Positions 6,534 through 8,826 of a DNA stretch of 8,826 bases are shown in pieces (the stretch's first letter is position 1; each line of letters starts with the position of its first letter). The stretch is from Methylocystaceae bacterium (GTDB lineage Bacteria > Pseudomonadota > Alphaproteobacteria > Rhizobiales > Beijerinckiaceae), in the NCBI GenBank assembly GCA_003105285.1, contig PQAN01000248.1:1-8826 (forward strand). Direction: 5' to 3'. The notes under the pieces were generated by a model, which worked only from the letters and a program-made list of their open reading frames with translations, searched no databases and had not been told where the DNA came from. A program made the position numbers and the translations under genes.

Positions 6534-6554
6534 GGCGCTCAGGAGACGACGACA

Positions 6555-7163
6555 ATGGAGACTCTACCGTTGAGGCGTAACATATTCGTGATGACCTTGC
6601 TTTCGGCGATGGCTCTGGCGAGTTCTGCTTTCGCTCACGGGGGAGTCAAGCTCGAGCAGGACGAATGCGTGCTGAAAATCGGGCCGAACACGATGCATTT
6701 CATCGGCTATCAGCGCAAAGGCGAGGAGCAGGAGTTCTGCGAGGATATCGCCTATACCGGGCCGACGGTCATCGCCCTCACCGCCGTGCAATCCGATCTG
6801 CGCGACATGGCGATCGGCATACGCGTCGTGAAGGATGTGGGCGAGGAGAAGGAGAAAGCCGACATAGACGCCGTGACCGAGGCCTATCTGCCGCCGAAGG
6901 TCTATCGCAACGGCATCTTGACCTTCGAACACGACTTCAAGACCGCCGGACGCTATGTCGGAATCGTGACGGTTTCCGACGATCAGGGCCAACAATGGGT
7001 GTCGAGATTCCCCTTCTCGGTCGGCCTGTACACATTCGGCGGGATGCTCGAATACATCCTATATGCGGTCGCCTTCGTGTCGCTCAGCGCCGGCCTCTGG
7101 CTGGTGTGCCGCCCGCGCAAGCCGCAATCGGGCGATCTCGCGGCGATCCCGCAGCCGAAATAA
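6555..7163 (+). CDS. Secreted, C-terminally membrane-anchored protein with mature N-terminal His; function unknown
   Basis: The 202-aa product has a clear signal peptide (basic LRRN, hydrophobic 10-26) with a likely cleavage after Ala27 in SAFA, leaving His28-Gly-Gly as the mature N-terminus. The periplasmic part (28-157) contains DECVLKIG (36-43), MHF (47-49), EFCEDI (60-65), and a beta-rich end YVGIVTVSDDQGQQWVSRFP. Cys38 and Cys62 are its only cysteines and could form a disulfide. A single C-terminal helix (about 164-184) followed by CRPRK anchors it in the inner membrane with a short cytoplasmic tail. AGGAG at 6541-6545 lies 9 nt before the ATG at 6555. A mature N-terminal His occurs in copper-binding His-brace proteins and in the PmoB subunit of particulate methane monooxygenase, so metal binding is an attractive but untested inference. 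I do not recognise a named family. It is monocistronic, with its own long upstream region and terminator. Confidence 0.85.
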   Translation: METLPLRRNIFVMTLLSAMALASSAFAHGGVKLEQDECVLKIGPNTMHFIGYQRKGEEQEFCEDIAYTGPTVIALTAVQSDLRDMAIGIRVVKDVGEEKEKADIDAVTEAYLPPKVYRNGILTFEHDFKTAGRYVGIVTVSDDQGQQWVSRFPFSVGLYTFGGMLEYILYAVAFVSLSAGLWLVCRPRKPQSGDLAAIPQPK

Positions 7164-7184
7164 CGGCCGACGCTTCCTCCGCCT

Positions 7185-7218
7185 GCCCGACCCGAGCCGA
7201 TGGGTCGGGCTTTTTTTT
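7185..7218 (+). terminator. Intrinsic (Rho-independent) terminator
   Basis: GCCCGACCC (7185-7193) pairs perfectly with GGGTCGGGC (7202-7210) around an 8-nt loop, and eight T residues follow directly (7211-7218). It starts 21 nt after the stop of the 6555-7163 gene and is a textbook terminator for it, isolating sodB transcription from upstream. Confidence 0.95.
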
Positions 7219-7282
7219 CGCGACGCTCCGCCCCTTTTCCGCTGTTGCACGAAATTTGTTAGACGGCCCGCATGAGACGTTG

Positions 7283-7311
7283 TTGCTTGGAGCCTCGTGG
7301 GGTTCTAGGTA
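7283..7311 (+). promoter_or_regulatory. Tentative sodB promoter
   Basis: TTGCTT (7283-7288) and TAGGTA (7306-7311) are 17 bp apart, about 60 bp before the sodB start. The first three bases of the -35 and the leading TA of the -10 match consensus; the rest does not. Since a terminator lies upstream, sodB should have its own promoter somewhere in 7219-7372, but this pair is only a weak candidate. No Fur-like or other operator was recognised. Confidence 0.2.
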
Positions 7312-7372
7312 GAGAAGGAGCGCGAAAGGCCTCCCCGGCAGCGCTCTCGAACCCCGTCGAGGAGCACGGATT

Positions 7373-7972
7373 ATGACATTTACTTTGGCCGACCTCCCCT
7401 ACGCCTATGATGCGCTGCAGCCCTATTTGTCGAAGGAATCCTTCGAATATCATCACGACAAGCATCATGCGACTTATGTCACGAACGCCAATAATCTGAT
7501 CAAAGGTACCGAGTTCGAAGGCAAATCGATCGAGGATATCATCACCTCTTCCTTCGGCAAGAATGTGCCGATCTTCAACAATGTCGCGCAGCACTACAAT
7601 CACGCCCATTATTGGAAGTGGTTGAAGCCCAATGGCGGCGGCGCCATTCCCGGCAAGGTCGAGAAGGCGATCGTCGAGTCTTTCGGCTCGGTCGACAAGT
7701 TCAAGGAAGAATTCCAGACGCAGGGCCTCGGCCAGTTCGGCTCGGGCTGGGTATGGCTCGAGGTCAAGGACGGCAAGGTCGCCGTGCGCAAGACCCCGAA
7801 CGCCGAGAACCCGCTGGTGCATGGCGCGACGCCGATCCTCGTCGCCGATGTGTGGGAGCACTCCTATTACATCGACTACCGCAACCGCCGCGCCGACTAC
7901 CTCAAGGCGTTCCTCGATCACATCGTGAACTGGGAATATGTCGAGGAGCGCTTTGAGGCCGCGACGAAGTAA
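7373..7972 (+). CDS. sodB: Superoxide dismutase, Fe type
   Basis: SodB converts superoxide to hydrogen peroxide and oxygen, normally in the cytoplasm; no signal peptide is present. The 199-aa length is typical. The four metal ligands are visible: His27 (FEYHHDKHH), His79 (NHAHYW), Asp159 and His163 (DVWEHSYYIDY). Gln73 in NNVAQHYNH, at the position where Mn enzymes usually have Gly, points to Fe preference, although some alphaproteobacterial enzymes of this type accept either metal. GLGQFGSGWVWL (118-129) is the usual second-domain signature. GAGGAG at 7359-7364 sits 8 nt before the ATG at 7373, an excellent start. The gene stands alone after a terminator and converges on the rhomboid gene. 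Confidence 0.97.
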   Translation: MTFTLADLPYAYDALQPYLSKESFEYHHDKHHATYVTNANNLIKGTEFEGKSIEDIITSSFGKNVPIFNNVAQHYNHAHYWKWLKPNGGGAIPGKVEKAIVESFGSVDKFKEEFQTQGLGQFGSGWVWLEVKDGKVAVRKTPNAENPLVHGATPILVADVWEHSYYIDYRNRRADYLKAFLDHIVNWEYVEERFEAATK

Positions 7973-7997
7973 GAACTGCTGCGTCTCTCCCTAAACA

Positions 7998-8026
7998 CGG
8001 CGGCGGCGTGACGAGCGCCGCCGCTG
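7998..8026. terminator. GC-rich hairpin between convergent sodB and rhomboid genes
   Basis: CGGCGGCG (8001-8008) pairs exactly with CGCCGCCG (8016-8023) around a 7-nt loop. The stem extends outward by one G-C pair, a G-T wobble and another C-G pair (7998-8026). It lies 25 nt after the sodB stop and 19 nt beyond the stop of the leftward gene, a position suited to serving both. Neither strand has a proper T-run after it, so it is at best an atypical terminator or an mRNA-stabilising 3' hairpin. Confidence 0.4.
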
Positions 8027-8045
8027 CGACGTTCAAAAAGGCGCA

Positions 8046-8826
8046 TCAAATGCCGCTGCGCCGCTTGCGTTCGCCCTTGAACGCCGCCGCGACGAAGCCC
8101 GCGTCTCGCCACCCACGACCTAACGCTCCGCCATAGGCGATGAGCGTGAAAGCGAAAACGCCGAGCGCGGCGGCGAACGCCGCCTCGTTCGGACGCAGGC
8201 ATACGGCTTCGGACATCCGACGAGCAGCCTCGATCGACGGCGAGCCGCCTGCGCAGAACGACTCGATCGAAACCTTCGCCGCCCAAAGAAAAAGAACTGC
8301 GTTGGCGACGCTCGTCAAGACCACGACCGCAGCCAATCCTTTGCGAGCCGAGAGCAGTAGATCGACGATCTTCACCCACGCGAGGCAGGCGGCCGAGAAT
8401 GCGATCGCCACGATCCACGCGGGATGATCGGCCATGTCTGGACGCGCCGTCCAGAGCAGCACGGCGGTCGCGCCGAAAATCATGAGACAATTTGCTTTGG
8501 CGAATTCCGGGAATTTGCAGCGCAACACGACCGCATCGACCTTTGCGACGAGATCGAGAAGGACGCAGCCGATGAAGCCGGCTGCAAAGCCCCCGAAGTG
8601 AGCGCGCCAGTCGATTTGCTGGGCGCTCGCCGACAGCACAAAATTCAGCCCGAAATTGAGCAGAAAGAAGCTCGCATCGAGCTCGCTTTCGCCGAGAACC
8701 CAGAGAGCGAACAGAGCGGCGAGAACGCCCGACACGGCGCCCGATGCGCCGACCGTCACGAACGGCCCCGCGTGCGTCTGATAGGTCACGAGGCCGCCGC
8801 CGATGAGCGCCGCGCCGTAGATGAGA
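8046..8826 (-). CDS. Rhomboid-family intramembrane serine protease, N-terminus outside the window
   Basis: The reading frame is open from the right edge (LIYGAALIGGG...) to the stop at 8048-8046, 259 complete codons plus a cut one; the true start lies beyond 8826. Rhomboids cleave membrane proteins inside the bilayer using a Ser-His dyad. Both are visible: the nucleophile Ser in VGASGAVSG (codon at 8744-8742) and the His in DWRAHFGGFAAG (codon at 8600-8598). A GTG at 8789 is internal to the conserved region and should not be taken as the start. After the catalytic His helix, about 140 further residues contain four more hydrophobic segments (around CLMIFGATAVLLW, AWIVAIAFSAACLAWV, GLAAVVVLTSVANAVLFLW and AAFAAALGVFAFTLIAY), well beyond the six- or seven-helix rhomboid core, and a basic tail. 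The substrate is unknown. Confidence 0.85.
   Translation of the reverse strand, partial: LIYGAALIGGGLVTYQTHAGPFVTVGASGAVSGVLAALFALWVLGESELDASFFLLNFGLNFVLSASAQQIDWRAHFGGFAAGFIGCVLLDLVAKVDAVVLRCKFPEFAKANCLMIFGATAVLLWTARPDMADHPAWIVAIAFSAACLAWVKIVDLLLSARKGLAAVVVLTSVANAVLFLWAAKVSIESFCAGGSPSIEAARRMSEAVCLRPNEAAFAAALGVFAFTLIAYGGALGRGWRDAGFVAAAFKGERKRRSGI

Larger units (their letters stand above)
6086..6554. promoter_or_regulatory. Long divergent intergenic region with an AT-rich core
   Basis: This 469-bp region separates the leftward gene starting at 6085 from the rightward gene starting at 6555. Positions 6086-6295 are ordinary GC-rich DNA with no gene I can support. From about 6296 to 6350 and again from 6400 to 6435 the DNA becomes extremely AT-rich: 8 G or C among the 50 bases 6301-6350. 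The octamer ATATTATG occurs at 6318-6325, 6333-6340 and 6419-6426, and inverted at 6404-6411. The repeats are listed separately. Between 6436 and 6554 lie an 18-bp palindrome, a -10-like CATATAAG (6513-6520) and the ribosome site. No clean -35 could be paired with that -10. Promoter and operator function is inferred from composition and position. Confidence 0.55.

Overview
The window is GC-rich chromosomal DNA from what looks like an alphaproteobacterium of the Hyphomicrobiales/Rhizobiales type. That rests on overall composition, the plsY-dprA pair, an alphaproteobacterial-looking 74-aa hypothetical protein, a TIGR01620/DUF697 membrane protein and an Fe-type SodB. A methylotroph or methanotroph of the Methylosinus/Methylocystis kind is my guess from general resemblance, not something the sequence proves. 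No mobile element, CRISPR array, tRNA or rRNA was seen.

Layout. At the left edge a strong leftward ribosome binding site suggests the start of a gene that leaves the window. A small rightward gene (93-317) then runs tail-to-tail into a leftward plsY-dprA pair (2172-323), in which the plsY stop and the dprA start overlap as ATGA. A gene-free divergent region (2173-2526) separates this pair from a rightward three-gene run: a WcbI-like protein (2527-3573), a YcjF/DUF697 membrane protein (3609-4697) and exodeoxyribonuclease III (4733-5533). The gaps within the run are 35 nt each, so it is probably one transcript. It converges on a leftward two-helix membrane protein of unknown function (6085-5573).

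The 469-bp divergent region 6086-6554 is the most unusual DNA here. Part of it is extremely AT-rich (8 G/C in the 50 bases 6301-6350). It carries a tandem 15-bp repeat, two AT-rich inverted repeats built on the same half-site, and nearer the next gene an 18-bp near-perfect palindrome. It leads into a secreted, membrane-anchored protein (6555-7163) whose predicted mature N-terminus is His-Gly-Gly, and this gene ends at a clear intrinsic terminator. After it come sodB (7373-7972) and, converging from the right edge, a rhomboid-type intramembrane protease with an added multi-helix C-terminal region (8826-8046, incomplete).

The recognisable genes are mostly housekeeping: phospholipid synthesis (PlsY), DNA uptake/recombination (DprA), DNA repair (XthA) and superoxide defence (SodB). 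The best candidate for something undescribed is the 6555-7163 secreted protein together with its repeat-rich upstream region.
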